Position numbers and translations under genes: made by a program. 26,230 nucleotides of DNA from Syntrophomonas sp. UBA1376 (GTDB lineage: Bacteria; Bacillota; Syntrophomonadia; Syntrophomonadales; Syntrophomonadaceae): NCBI GenBank assembly GCA_002305535.1, contig DBRE01000119.1:1-26230 (forward strand), read 5' to 3'. The stretch's first letter is position 1, and every line of letters begins with the position of its first letter. Of the stretch, positions 1 through 9,202 are shown in pieces. The notes beneath the pieces are model-generated. The model searched no databases. It had not been told where the DNA came from and saw only the letters and a list, made by a program, of their open reading frames with translations.

Positions 1-363
1 CTCCTTGTAAACTGCCCAGGCATGTTCGGACTCCCATACTTTGACTGATTCCAGCCGATAACCTGCAAACTGACCTTTCATATGCTGGTAGATGAAGAAA
101 GCCAAATTTTCTGAGGTAGGGTTGATCTTATCAAAAGGAGCAATTTCGTTTATCAGGGCATGATCGAACTGAACTAAAACCGCAGCCAGTTCTCTGCGGA
201 TATCACGAAAATCAACCAGCATACCTATTGAATCCAACTGTGAACCGACAATGGTGACTTCTACCTTCCAAGTATGACCATGTATATTAGCACAGTTGCC
301 AGAGTATCCAGATAGGTAATGGGCAGCTTCGAAATTCTGGGAAACGGTTAAATAGTAAGGCAT
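1..363 (-). CDS. queD: 6-carboxy-5,6,7,8-tetrahydropterin synthase (QueD), cut by the left window edge
   Basis: QueD converts 7,8-dihydroneopterin triphosphate to 6-carboxytetrahydropterin, the second step towards queuosine/preQ0. The 121 codons present run without a stop to the window edge. The translation begins MPYYLTVSQNFEAAHYLSGY; His15 and the HGH pair (His28, His30) are the expected zinc ligands and Cys24 in NCANIHGH is the catalytic cysteine. The C-terminal WESEHAWAVY segment carries the conserved Glu. The family is usually about 120-130 residues, so only a few codons and the stop should be missing. The start is ATG with GGAGG seven bases upstream. No other queuosine gene is inside the window; partners could lie to the left. 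Confidence 0.93.
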   Translation of the reverse strand, partial: MPYYLTVSQNFEAAHYLSGYSGNCANIHGHTWKVEVTIVGSQLDSIGMLVDFRDIRRELAAVLVQFDHALINEIAPFDKINPTSENLAFFIYQHMKGQFAGYRLESVKVWESEHAWAVYKE

Positions 364-398
364 ACTTCCTCCGTAAATTTCCTGTTGATACGCATTCT

Positions 399-426
399 AT
401 TTTAGCACCAAACAGAAGCAAATCAA
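399..426 (-). promoter_or_regulatory. Sigma-A-type promoter for queD
   Basis: On the minus strand TTGATT (421-426) and TAAAAT (399-404) are separated by 16 bases and lie about 35 bases before the queD start. This is a good match to a vegetative promoter. I looked for a preQ1 riboswitch between this promoter and the start codon and saw none. Confidence 0.55.
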
Positions 427-602
427 TAATTTTCATTACCGGTGCCCTGTCTGTCTGGTTTTTATGAACAACCTTGCTATTCCCACCTGACTTTTATCTA
501 TATCTGTTATACTCTCCCAACGGTAATGGTTTTCGACCTTCTATTCCACCTCTAGGTCCTAAATGGTATATTAAAATAGTGCTAAAGTATGCCATAATAA
601 TC

Positions 603-608
603 TATAAT
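603..608 (+). promoter_or_regulatory. Probable -10 box for the DUF2225 gene
   Basis: TATAAT lies 44 bases upstream of the ATG at 653 in very AT-rich DNA. No convincing -35 box is seen at the right distance, so this is a weak call. The whole 364-652 interval holds the two divergent promoters and no further gene. Confidence 0.3.
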
Positions 609-652
609 TAGAACTATATTTATATTATTTACATTTTATAGAGAGGATAATA

Positions 653-1345
653 ATGAGTAACAACCCATTATTTTTGCGAAAATACGTTTGTCCACTATGT
701 AAGACCTCTTTCAAGTCGAACAGTATTCGCTCATCGGCAGTTTATGTGGAAAGGCGTGAACCCGACCTTCATGTCATATACCGTGGTCACAGCCCCTTAC
801 ATTACTCTATAATTGTTTGTCCAACCTGCGAATATGCCTCATCTAACTCCACGTTTAATGAATCATTGCCCGCGGAGATCGAAGTACCGCTAGCCCGCGC
901 ACTGAATATATTAAAAAGAGATGGTCGCCCTGACTTTGGCGGTGAACGTGACGCCGACCTTGCTTTGCAGTGTTTTCGTTTGGCTGTACGTACTGCACAG
1001 CTGAAAAAAGTCCCCCCTGGTGAATTAGCTGGGGTATTCCTTGGTACTGCCTGGGTAGCACGTGAAACCGGCCAAGGGGAGATTGAGTCCAAATACCGAA
1101 AAGAAGCTCTCAAATATTACCTTGAAGCCTATAATAGCTCATCTGAAATCGGTAATTTAAATGATTTGCAAGCTGCTTATTTGATCGGTGAACTGTACCG
1201 TCAGGAGAAGAATTACCAGGAAGCAGTCAATTGGTTCAATGTAGTGATATCTAATCCCCAAATAAAAAGCCACCCTTCCATTGAAAAGATGGCCCGGGAA
1301 CAATGGGCCCTCAGTCGTGAGGAAGCCCAGCGGGAAAAAGAATAA
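653..1345 (+). CDS. DUF2225 family protein (zinc ribbon plus TPR-like repeats)
   Basis: The 230-residue product opens with two CxxC knuckles, CPLC (Cys13, Cys16) and CPTC (Cys56, Cys59), which should bind one zinc ion. The C-terminal half (about 110-215) is helical with TPR-like pairs such as the KNYQEAVNWF segment. This layout is that of the DUF2225 family, common in Firmicutes and of unknown function. No signal peptide or membrane segment is visible, so it is probably cytoplasmic. The start is ATG preceded by GAGAGGATAATA. Its stop lies five bases from the convergent addA stop, with no clear terminator between them. Confidence 0.82.
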   Translation: MSNNPLFLRKYVCPLCKTSFKSNSIRSSAVYVERREPDLHVIYRGHSPLHYSIIVCPTCEYASSNSTFNESLPAEIEVPLARALNILKRDGRPDFGGERDADLALQCFRLAVRTAQLKKVPPGELAGVFLGTAWVARETGQGEIESKYRKEALKYYLEAYNSSSEIGNLNDLQAAYLIGELYRQEKNYQEAVNWFNVVISNPQIKSHPSIEKMAREQWALSREEAQREKE

Positions 1346-1350
1346 CTGTT

Positions 1351-4300
1351 TTACAGCTTAATCAGTTCCCGATTATCAAAAAAGTAAAGATACATCTCCC
1401 GAACAGGTTTGCCATGTATTTGTTCGAGGGCACGCCGATACCAGTAAACTTGATTCTGATAATGCTCTACCCTTTTCTCTAAGTTGTATTCGGTAATACG
1501 GTCGCTTTTATAATCTACCAGTATCAAACCATCATTTTCTTCAAAGTACAGATCAATAACTCCCTGCACCAATAGGTTTTCACCACTGATATTCTCTCCG
1601 CTTATTACTTCATTAGCCGGGCAAATCAGATTAAAAGGCGCCTCACGATAAACTCGGCTAGCACTTTTAATTCGTTGACCCAAGGGCGAATTTACAAAAA
1701 CCTGAACGGCCTCCAAATCTACAGACTCCGCCTCCAACGCCGTCAGTATTTCTCGATCCACCAAAATCTCCAATAAGGAGGAAAGCGAGTCAAGTGCGCC
1801 ATCCATATTTGTAAGGCTAAGGTGCTGCATCACTTTATGCATGGCTGTACCACGTTGTTGTGCATTGAGTCGGGGGACTGGATCGACAAATTGAGGTTGG
1901 CTAACCACCTCAGGAACCTGTATAGCTAGTTGCTGACGGTCAGCTTTGTAGTTTTCCCTAATCTGAGTTACAAATAATTTGGAAGGTAGGGTTTCACTTT
2001 CCTTAAAAGGATAATTCCAATTGAGGATAGAAAATATTTCTTCTTGTTCATCGGCAAGTGGGATAACCTGCTTCCCTGCCCAAAGCTCCCTAGTTATTTC
2101 CGCCCTTTGGCGCTTGTGCATCAACTTTTCTCCCAGACTGAAACGGCTCAATATCTTAACCTGCCAGCAGCAAGTGTCCTGGATCATGGGTTCTTCCCAG
2201 GTGGTGGTCATACGATCATGCAGCGGACTTCCTTGAGGATGACGCAATATCACCGGTACGACCCAATCCAAAAAACAACGGGCTTTAGCTAACTGGTGAT
2301 GAGTCATGGGGCGAGTCCAGCGTTTCATGGCACTCTCGATCTGCTTGACTGAGCCCACCAAAAGAAGTTTATTCTTGGGACGCGTACACGCTACGTAGAG
2401 AATACGCATCTCCTCTGATAAATTCTCAGAACGGATCCTCTGTTTGACAATATTCCGAGCTATCGTATCCATACTGGCTCTCAATTGTAGGTTTACAAAA
2501 CGCGGCCCTAACCCCAAGTCCTTATGCAACAACAGTGGATTGTCAAGATCTCTCAGGTTAAACAGCCGACCCATTCCAGCCACAATAACTATTGGAAATT
2601 CCAAACCTTTGCTTTTGTGAATGCTCATCATTCGCACCAGGTTATCGTTTTCCCCCAGAATCTTCGCCATATCCATGTCCCCGCTGCTGGCCTGAATTTG
2701 TTCTATATAACGCAAGAACTGGAATAATCCCTTGAAGGAGGTTTTTTGGAACTGTCTGGCCCGGTCATGGAGTATACGCAAATTGGCCTGTCGTTGGATA
2801 CCACCAGGCATAGCGCCTACGTAATGATAGAACCCGGTTTCCAGTAAAACCTGCCATAAAAATGTATCCAAGGGTAACAGACGAGCTTCCTTTTTCCAGC
2901 GATCAAGCTGATCGATCATAGCTAACAACCGTTGGCCTAACTGGCCATCATTACTGTCGCTGTATTTCATGACCGCGTCATAAAAGGGCACCTCGGGGCT
3001 CTCGGCACGGATAGTGATCAAGTCTTCCATGGAGAAACCAAAAATGGGTGAGCGCATAACTCCTACCAAAGGAATATCCTGGCGCTTATTATCTATCAGA
3101 CGGAGTAAATCCAAAAAGATTCCCACTTCTACCGTATCAAAATAACCATTGTTGACATCTGCGTAACAAGGGATATTCTCCGCCAAAAACACTTCCTGAA
3201 ACACTCCCACCCACCTAGTGGTAGATCGCATAAGAATGACAATGTCACGATAAGTGACCGGGCGATAATCATTCAACTTTGTATCCCAGACCTGTTTGGT
3301 CAAGAGGTCTTTGATGCGCTGAGCCACTAGACGAGCTTCTATTTCAATCTGGTCAGCTTCCTCCAGTACATCTTCCTCGTCATGGTCAGCCTGAGCGTCA
3401 CGGTCAATCAGTAATAATTCAACATCTCCCGGGTTTAATGGCTTTTCCAGGGTACCATGTACCAGTTTCACTTCCTCATCATAGTCTACCTCGCCCAACT
3501 GCGCTGACATGACATGCTCAAAAATACAATTAACTGCATCAATGATGGGCTGGCTACACCGGAAATTTCGATCCAGGTTTATGCGACGGTCAATGCTCTC
3601 TTCCTCCACCTGAAAATGGTGGTATTTTTCTATGAACAAACTGGGATCCGAGAGACGGAATCGATAAATGCTCTGTTTAACATCACCCACCATGAACATG
3701 TTATCCTGTCTTTTGATCTGATTGAGCAGGGTCTCTTGAACAGGATTACTATCTTGATATTCATCAACAAATATATATTCAAATCGGCGGCGATAGTAGT
3801 CAGCCGCCTCCGGAAACCGCAGTATAGATAGAGCACAGTGCTCCAGATCATTGAAATCCAACAGACTCTTTTCCATCATGTGTTGTTGGTATAGTTCCGT
3901 AAATCGTTCTACGATTCGATAAAGAGAAAGCATAACCTTATGTATCTGTTTTAACTCATCGATGAGTTCTTCAGGATGACGGGGCAGTAATTCGTCGATG
4001 ACGCTTTTAAGTATGTCCCGGGCCTCCTGGCGCAGTTCCTTCACTTGGGTAACTAATCCTTGATCGGCATCCTTTTCGGCTGATTTCAGGCGAGAAAGTG
4101 CAAAATCCTTAATAAAAGTATAGAATTCACTGAGGTCATGCTGGAAGTATGCAGTCCGCAAGTCCTGCATCTGCTGAAGATCCAAGTTCAGAGTCTCCAG
4201 TTGACGCTGTGATCCTCCCGGCATATGGCATTTCGCCTGTGCTAGTTCCAAAAGCTGCTCCATAGCCATGAGCCGTTGTTCAAGTATCATCTTCAGCTCT

Positions 4301-4929
4301 ACGCCCCAACTGCTTTCGTTAAATTGCGCTTTATCCGCCATAAACATGGCTGTTTTTTCCTGCAACCAGTTCAGCGGATCAGGCTGGCTTTGTATAAAAT
4401 CATATATCTGTAGAACTAGATCTCTAAGCGGGCTATCATCCCGGCTGGTAGAAAATATTTCCACTAACTCAATAAAATCGGGATCATTTTGTTCATATTG
4501 CGCTTCCATCAGTTCTTCCATAACTTCCATTTTGATCAATCCCGCCTCAGTTTGGTCGGCAATGCGATAGCGAGGATCAAGCTCGATCAGATGAAAATAG
4601 CTGCGAACTATCTGGTTACAGAAGGAGTGCAGAGTACTTATTTGGGCATGATTTAGCAAGAGCAACTGTTTGCGCAAGTGCGGGTCGTTGCCATCCTTTT
4701 CGATTGTTTCCATCAGAGCGGTACTGATGCGTTCGCGCATCTCCGCAGCGGCAGCCTGGGTAAATGTGACCACTAACAGACGATCAATATCAACCTTTTG
4801 ATCAATAATAATATGCAAAATACGCTGCACCAGCACAGCGGTTTTTCCTGAACCTGCTGAAGCCGCCACCAATAAATTACTGCCCTGGGCTTCAATGGCT
4901 TGCTGCTGTTGGGGAGTCCACTCCGGCAT
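1351..4929 (-). CDS. addA: ATP-dependent helicase/nuclease subunit A (AddA)
   Basis: AddA is the 3'-5' helicase and one of the two nuclease subunits of AddAB, the Firmicute counterpart of RecBCD, which resects double-strand breaks and loads RecA. The 1192-residue protein has the UvrD-type motifs in order: the TPQQQQAI Q-motif, Walker A GSGKT (26-30), DEYQD (389-393), GDVKQSIYRFR, SIHKSKGLEFPIV and RILYVACTRPKNKL. A C-terminal RecB-type nuclease domain follows with Asp1126 in GVID and Asp1139/Lys1141 in VDYKSD. Length is normal for the family. The ATG directly follows the addB stop (TAAATG), with GAGGTGA inside the end of addB as ribosome binding site, indicating translational coupling. Confidence 0.97.
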   Translation of the reverse strand: MPEWTPQQQQAIEAQGSNLLVAASAGSGKTAVLVQRILHIIIDQKVDIDRLLVVTFTQAAAAEMRERISTALMETIEKDGNDPHLRKQLLLLNHAQISTLHSFCNQIVRSYFHLIELDPRYRIADQTEAGLIKMEVMEELMEAQYEQNDPDFIELVEIFSTSRDDSPLRDLVLQIYDFIQSQPDPLNWLQEKTAMFMADKAQFNESSWGVELKMILEQRLMAMEQLLELAQAKCHMPGGSQRQLETLNLDLQQMQDLRTAYFQHDLSEFYTFIKDFALSRLKSAEKDADQGLVTQVKELRQEARDILKSVIDELLPRHPEELIDELKQIHKVMLSLYRIVERFTELYQQHMMEKSLLDFNDLEHCALSILRFPEAADYYRRRFEYIFVDEYQDSNPVQETLLNQIKRQDNMFMVGDVKQSIYRFRLSDPSLFIEKYHHFQVEEESIDRRINLDRNFRCSQPIIDAVNCIFEHVMSAQLGEVDYDEEVKLVHGTLEKPLNPGDVELLLIDRDAQADHDEEDVLEEADQIEIEARLVAQRIKDLLTKQVWDTKLNDYRPVTYRDIVILMRSTTRWVGVFQEVFLAENIPCYADVNNGYFDTVEVGIFLDLLRLIDNKRQDIPLVGVMRSPIFGFSMEDLITIRAESPEVPFYDAVMKYSDSNDGQLGQRLLAMIDQLDRWKKEARLLPLDTFLWQVLLETGFYHYVGAMPGGIQRQANLRILHDRARQFQKTSFKGLFQFLRYIEQIQASSGDMDMAKILGENDNLVRMMSIHKSKGLEFPIVIVAGMGRLFNLRDLDNPLLLHKDLGLGPRFVNLQLRASMDTIARNIVKQRIRSENLSEEMRILYVACTRPKNKLLLVGSVKQIESAMKRWTRPMTHHQLAKARCFLDWVVPVILRHPQGSPLHDRMTTTWEEPMIQDTCCWQVKILSRFSLGEKLMHKRQRAEITRELWAGKQVIPLADEQEEIFSILNWNYPFKESETLPSKLFVTQIRENYKADRQQLAIQVPEVVSQPQFVDPVPRLNAQQRGTAMHKVMQHLSLTNMDGALDSLSSLLEILVDREILTALEAESVDLEAVQVFVNSPLGQRIKSASRVYREAPFNLICPANEVISGENISGENLLVQGVIDLYFEENDGLILVDYKSDRITEYNLEKRVEHYQNQVYWYRRALEQIHGKPVREMYLYFFDNRELIKL

Positions 4930-7900
4930 TTACTTCACCTCATTTCTGCGCATGAGTTCTAGAGCTTGCCTGTTATTATATTTGGGCAAATAACGGTAGC
5001 TATTGTCCTCAAATAATGGATCGAACTGACAGATGGAATGATATGGGCAGAAGGCACAAGCGTTATCCTTACCGTGATAATAAGGTTCTATGGATGCATT
5101 ACCCTGGATAATTTCCTGGGCCAGACGGCTTACCATACTATCGGCATAGTTCAGCAGTATGGGCCATTCATCTTCCGCCACCACCGAGGGCGTTTCCCGC
5201 ACCGTGTCGTTAATATTGACCGCTGCGGGTATAATAGCTGAATCACCTTTAATATCATGATCCATACTTTTTAGTAGGCGAAGATCTTTGAGCACTAACC
5301 CCTTCATGCGAAATTGTTTCCGCATGGCTTGTTGGACTTTCTCAGCAATCATATCATCGGTTCGAACTAAAGGATCATGGATGTGAAAATAAAAAGCACC
5401 GGCTGGCTTTAGACTATCCAAGCCCCAATAACTGGCCTGCTCTAAGATCGCCCGCATATATACCACTAACTGCAGGGATAACCCATGGTACATTTCGTCC
5501 AGAGATAGACTTTTACTACCGGTTTTATAATCTATGACCTTAACATAACTGTCTTCACCATCTTCCAGAATATCTATGCGATCCACCCGACCTTCCAGCA
5601 ACACTTTAGTGCCATCCGCCAATTCCACTGTAATGGGAGGAAATTGACCTTTCAAACCAAAGCTGACCTCAAAGGCGGCCGGTTGAAAGTCTCCTTTCTG
5701 TACATGGTTTATCACCGCTTGAACGGTAGTTCTGCCCATACGTTTTAGCCGTTCTACCATATAGAGATAACGATGGCTACTGGCAAATACCCCTTCACCA
5801 TATTCCTCTACTAAGCCTTCCATGATCGAATCCACGAGGGGATCACTCTGGTCAGTGGTAAGGTCACTCCAGGGCAGTTTCTGGCGAGCCACTTCTTCAC
5901 CAAAAGACGACAAGCATTGGTGCAGGAGTTCCCCTATATCAGGCATGGCTACAGAATACTCCCTGCGTTCCCGAGGCCGCAGGCCATAGCGCACCAAATG
6001 AGCAAACGGGCAGGCCGCAAACTGCTCCAATCGAGATACACTGCTTCGTAAAGGTTGCGGGAATATAGTGGCCACATGCTGGCTGGTGAGACCAGATACA
6101 GAATTGCTATAAAACAACGCCTCTTGAGTACGGTCGATTATAGGACGCCACTTTGGGTGCTGTTGATACCAAGACAGGATTTGCCACCAGAAGGCCTCCA
6201 TGGGTTCTCCATCCAGGTACTGGCGAATCTGTTGAATCAAGTGTTTGAACGTGCTCCGGGGCGGGCCGATTATGGCTAACTGCTCATCGCGATCCTGTAA
6301 CACATCACTGTGGATCGGTAACCCGGGAAACAGTCTGGTTAAACGGTCAATCAGTATGGATGGCCTTAAGGAGCGTCCTTCCCCATCGGCCCGCGCATAA
6401 GATATCCACAACATCTCCTCGGGTTTGCTCAGCATACTATATATAGATAAGCGTTCTTCTTCCAGTCTTCGTTGACGTCCCCCAGGTAGTTCCAGACCTT
6501 TTTCGATTAATGCACCACGTTCTTCCTCCAGTAGCAGGCCGTCTATAACCGATGCTGAAGGGAGCAAGCCATCGTTCATTCCTAACACAAATAAAGCTTT
6601 AACGCCTCGGCTTTTTAAGTGTTCAATATCGCCGATAAGAACCTGATCAACGGTTGTGGGTATTAGTCCCAACTGGTAAGAAGCAAAACCAGCCTCAAGA
6701 ATGCGGCGGTATTCAGCCAGTGAACTTGGTTGATCCCCCATTATATCGACCGTCTGGTCGAAAATGCGCATGACGATGTTCCAAATCTGGGTGTGTTCGT
6801 ACACTAGCTCATATTTGCCCTGGGCTCTGAGTTCATCGATCCACTTTTCTAAGCGAATAAATATATCCTGCTGCTGAAGAAAATTATAAAGACCGGCCGT
6901 ATAGTCGCCCACAGTGGCAGCTTGGCGCATTGCCTGTTCCATGTTAGCAACCGGATCCATAAAGCTGTGCCGCCAAAAGTTAAGCTCTTCCAGGGGAAGA
7001 TCTTTACCCAGACTGAATTCCTGCTTCCACTGCCCACCTTTTATACCGTAAGTGATGGCGTAATTCTCCAAAATTTCAACTTCGTCGATCTGCAAATCGG
7101 TCAAGCCGGTTTTAAGATAGCGCAATACATCCAAAGACCGATAATTTTTGTTGAACATGTCCAACAAAGAGAGAATGTATTCCACCAAAGGATGGCTCAT
7201 TATGTCCCGTTTGCTATCCGTAAAATAGGGAATGCCGTATTCCTGAAAACTACGGCTGATCAGATGGCCGTACCGTTCCATATCAGAACAAATAACCACC
7301 ATATCGCGCCAACGCAATTGGGCTTCACGAGCCAGACGCATGATCTCGGCAGCTGCCCGTTCCACTTCTAGGTATATGGTAGTTGCCGCATATAAATTGA
7401 GTCCAGAGACCTCACCCTGGTATGTATGATGAGGGTAAGCATAAATTTCCTGTTGCAGATGGGACAGCGCTCTACTGCGATCAGATAGCTCACCACTAAG
7501 GTGGATATGTTCCTGGGGCAATTTGAGATCCAACGCCAGCCGCTGTACGGCTTCATAGGCACGGCGGGTTGGTGCAAATACTTCTTGGTCGCGGCATCGA
7601 TCACTTAAATCCAGGGTGTAGGCACAAGTCAGCCCGGAGGAGATCTGCAACATTTTTTGTATTATACTCAGCTGCTGAGGGGTCAAAGTGGTAAAGCCGT
7701 CCATCCAGATCAGACTGTTACGCAAAAATGTTGATTCATGAATCCTCTCCAATACCAAATTGAAGCGGTCATCTAAATCCAAATAGCGGCTGCCCAAGTA
7801 ATCATTAAAATACTCATAGATCAAAGCAATATCATGGAGTTTGTTTGCCAAAGTGTCAGGTAGATCTTCACTAGCTTGACTCAACATCTCTAACGTAATG

Positions 7901-8298
7901 TTGTAGTTCTTAAGCTCAGAAATAAAAGTGCTCACAAACTGCACAAAGCCATCCTGACGGCTGACCTTCTGGTAGATGGTGAGTTCAGGAGCCAGATCAT
8001 CAATTATTTTACGCAAGACCATGTGACGACCTTGTTCATCGATCATGATGCGAGTCTTTCCGCCGACTTCATCAATAATGCGTTCCGCTAATCGGTCAAA
8101 ACTCAGCACTTCCACCTGCATAATTCCAGGAAGCTGCAGGTATTGGATCAAGTCTCTTTCCGATTGCAGTGTGAACTGTTCTGGAACTAATAATATCAAC
8201 TTACGGCCATCGTTTTTGTCTAACTGGTCTTTGATCTGATTAAAAATCAGACGGCTTTTACCACTACCAGCCCGGCCGACTATATGGACAACTTTCAT
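4930..8298 (-). CDS. addB: ATP-dependent helicase/deoxyribonuclease subunit B (AddB)
   Basis: AddB is the partner subunit that recognises Chi and supplies the second nuclease. The 1122-residue protein has Walker A GRAGSGKS at residues 8-15, an inactivated-helicase-like core, and a C-terminal RecB nuclease domain (GRVDRID, then VIDYKTGSKS). The four cysteines of the Fe-S cluster are all present: Cys763 in AACPF, then Cys1081, Cys1084 and Cys1090 in the CAFCPYHSIC segment. Length is within the usual range (about 1100-1170). The ATG has GGGAGGTAGGGG upstream. It is the first gene of the addBA operon and diverges from a small membrane protein gene. Confidence 0.97.
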   Translation of the reverse strand: MKVVHIVGRAGSGKSRLIFNQIKDQLDKNDGRKLILLVPEQFTLQSERDLIQYLQLPGIMQVEVLSFDRLAERIIDEVGGKTRIMIDEQGRHMVLRKIIDDLAPELTIYQKVSRQDGFVQFVSTFISELKNYNITLEMLSQASEDLPDTLANKLHDIALIYEYFNDYLGSRYLDLDDRFNLVLERIHESTFLRNSLIWMDGFTTLTPQQLSIIQKMLQISSGLTCAYTLDLSDRCRDQEVFAPTRRAYEAVQRLALDLKLPQEHIHLSGELSDRSRALSHLQQEIYAYPHHTYQGEVSGLNLYAATTIYLEVERAAAEIMRLAREAQLRWRDMVVICSDMERYGHLISRSFQEYGIPYFTDSKRDIMSHPLVEYILSLLDMFNKNYRSLDVLRYLKTGLTDLQIDEVEILENYAITYGIKGGQWKQEFSLGKDLPLEELNFWRHSFMDPVANMEQAMRQAATVGDYTAGLYNFLQQQDIFIRLEKWIDELRAQGKYELVYEHTQIWNIVMRIFDQTVDIMGDQPSSLAEYRRILEAGFASYQLGLIPTTVDQVLIGDIEHLKSRGVKALFVLGMNDGLLPSASVIDGLLLEEERGALIEKGLELPGGRQRRLEEERLSIYSMLSKPEEMLWISYARADGEGRSLRPSILIDRLTRLFPGLPIHSDVLQDRDEQLAIIGPPRSTFKHLIQQIRQYLDGEPMEAFWWQILSWYQQHPKWRPIIDRTQEALFYSNSVSGLTSQHVATIFPQPLRSSVSRLEQFAACPFAHLVRYGLRPRERREYSVAMPDIGELLHQCLSSFGEEVARQKLPWSDLTTDQSDPLVDSIMEGLVEEYGEGVFASSHRYLYMVERLKRMGRTTVQAVINHVQKGDFQPAAFEVSFGLKGQFPPITVELADGTKVLLEGRVDRIDILEDGEDSYVKVIDYKTGSKSLSLDEMYHGLSLQLVVYMRAILEQASYWGLDSLKPAGAFYFHIHDPLVRTDDMIAEKVQQAMRKQFRMKGLVLKDLRLLKSMDHDIKGDSAIIPAAVNINDTVRETPSVVAEDEWPILLNYADSMVSRLAQEIIQGNASIEPYYHGKDNACAFCPYHSICQFDPLFEDNSYRYLPKYNNRQALELMRRNEVK

Positions 8299-8333
8299 TC
8301 CCCTACCTCCCGGAACACATCAGCTATTAGTCT

Positions 8334-8339
8334 ATTATA
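8334..8339 (-). promoter_or_regulatory. Possible -10 box for addBA
   Basis: The minus strand carries TATAAT 36 bases before the addB start. A good -35 box 16-18 bases further upstream is not obvious, so the element is supported only by the -10 match and position. Confidence 0.3.
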
Positions 8340-8390
8340 ACAGCAATTTGCGGTTGGCTTTTCCTATTCCTGGTATAAAGGTATTATGTT

Positions 8391-8418
8391 TTGTCCCCGA
8401 GCGGTTTTTGATTATAAT
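8391..8418 (+). promoter_or_regulatory. Sigma-A-type promoter for the 78-residue membrane protein
   Basis: TTGTCC (8391-8396) and a perfect TATAAT (8413-8418) are separated by 16 bases, and the GTG start lies 28 bases after the -10 box. The position also argues against the longer in-frame reading from 8348, because that would place the promoter inside the coding region. Confidence 0.6.
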
Positions 8419-8446
8419 CATAGATATGACGATAGGAGGTTTAGAA

Positions 8447-8683
8447 GTGAAAGTTGGATTGCTTCTGCTAGCGATTGGTTTAGGGTTAGTAGCCTTTACC
8501 TACTCTACTTATCTGTTAGCCACTAAGAAATATAGTCACATAAAAAAAGAAGACCTGGTCTCCTATTACATTGACCTGGCCAAATATCTTTATCCGGTTC
8601 CCTTCTGGAGCGGGGTTATTGGTGTAGTAATGGTATTAATTGCTGTTATCGTGGTGCTGGTAAACATCCCCTTTGCATTCTGA
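8447..8683 (+). CDS. Small two-helix membrane protein of unknown function
   Basis: A 78-residue product starting with GTG at 8447, chosen because AGGAGGT sits seven bases upstream and a promoter lies just before it. An upstream ATG reading from 8348 is in frame but has no ribosome binding site. The protein is two hydrophobic helices (about 3-24 and 52-74) joined by a charged loop (KKYSHIKKEDLVSYYIDLAKYLYP), so it should be an integral membrane protein with both ends on the same side. I do not recognise the family. It diverges from addB and its stop is only eight bases from the convergent YdcZ-type transporter gene. Confidence 0.6.
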   Translation: MKVGLLLLAIGLGLVAFTYSTYLLATKKYSHIKKEDLVSYYIDLAKYLYPVPFWSGVIGVVMVLIAVIVVLVNIPFAF

Positions 8684-8691
8684 TATATTAA

Positions 8692-9132
8692 TTAATCTAT
8701 CAGTAAAATTCGGGCTCCCACAACAAACAATATTACCCCCAGCAGATCTAACCATTGAAAATCGAGTTTCTTCATACCGAAAATACCTAGGCTGTCAATC
8801 AAAATAGCTGTGGATATTTGGGCTACAATGATGGCCGTAGTAGCATTGCCCACGCCAATTTGCGGTATGGAACGAGCTACTGCATAAATGATGATCACGC
8901 TCAACAGACCACCCAGATAAGCCCACCAGGGCACCTGGCTCAATTTGCTGATATTTCCAAACCCCATTCCTGCTACAAAAATGATTAACAGGGCAACTAG
9001 AGTCCCGATGAGATGTACTATCAAGGTCGATTCCCACAGGCCCAAAATTTTACCAAGAGTAGCATTAAAAGTTCCCTGCAAGGCCATAGCTGCACCTGAG
9101 AGGGCAGCGATTCCTATATATAACCAATTCAA
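8692..9132 (-). CDS. DMT superfamily transporter, YdcZ (DUF606) family
   Basis: A hydrophobic protein of 146 residues with five likely membrane helices. The GAAMALQGTFNATLGK start of helix 1 and the GVGNATTAIIVAQISTAIL segment followed by a closing GVILFVVGARIL helix are typical of the YdcZ (DMT) family, small permeases that often act as pairs or dimers; substrate unknown. I place the start at TTG 9130-9132 because GGAG lies eight bases upstream of it. An ATG seven codons earlier (ending at 9153) is in frame but has no ribosome binding site. It lies about 70 bases downstream of the ZIP transporter gene on the same strand and may be cotranscribed with it. Confidence 0.82.
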   Translation of the reverse strand: MNWLYIGIAALSGAAMALQGTFNATLGKILGLWESTLIVHLIGTLVALLIIFVAGMGFGNISKLSQVPWWAYLGGLLSVIIIYAVARSIPQIGVGNATTAIIVAQISTAILIDSLGIFGMKKLDFQWLDLLGVILFVVGARILLID

Positions 9133-9202
9133 TAGAGGGTCTCCTTTAAACATTTTGACTTAGTTTAAGAGAGACCTTATGTTTTTATACCTGTGGCATA
9201 GA

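Noticed and set aside
364..652. Possible preQ1 riboswitch before queD
   Set aside because: I searched the leader on the minus strand for the preQ1 stem and loop pattern; the short leader has none, and the promoter lies only about 35 bases from the start.
2021..8239. Several plus-strand frames inside addA and addB
   Set aside because: Shadows of the two large, complete genes on the other strand, without ribosome binding sites or recognisable domains.
8680..8703. CTGATA/TATCAG inverted repeat over the two convergent stop codons
   Set aside because: The arms are short and the loop is pure A/T; no T-tract follows, so it is probably chance in AT-rich DNA.
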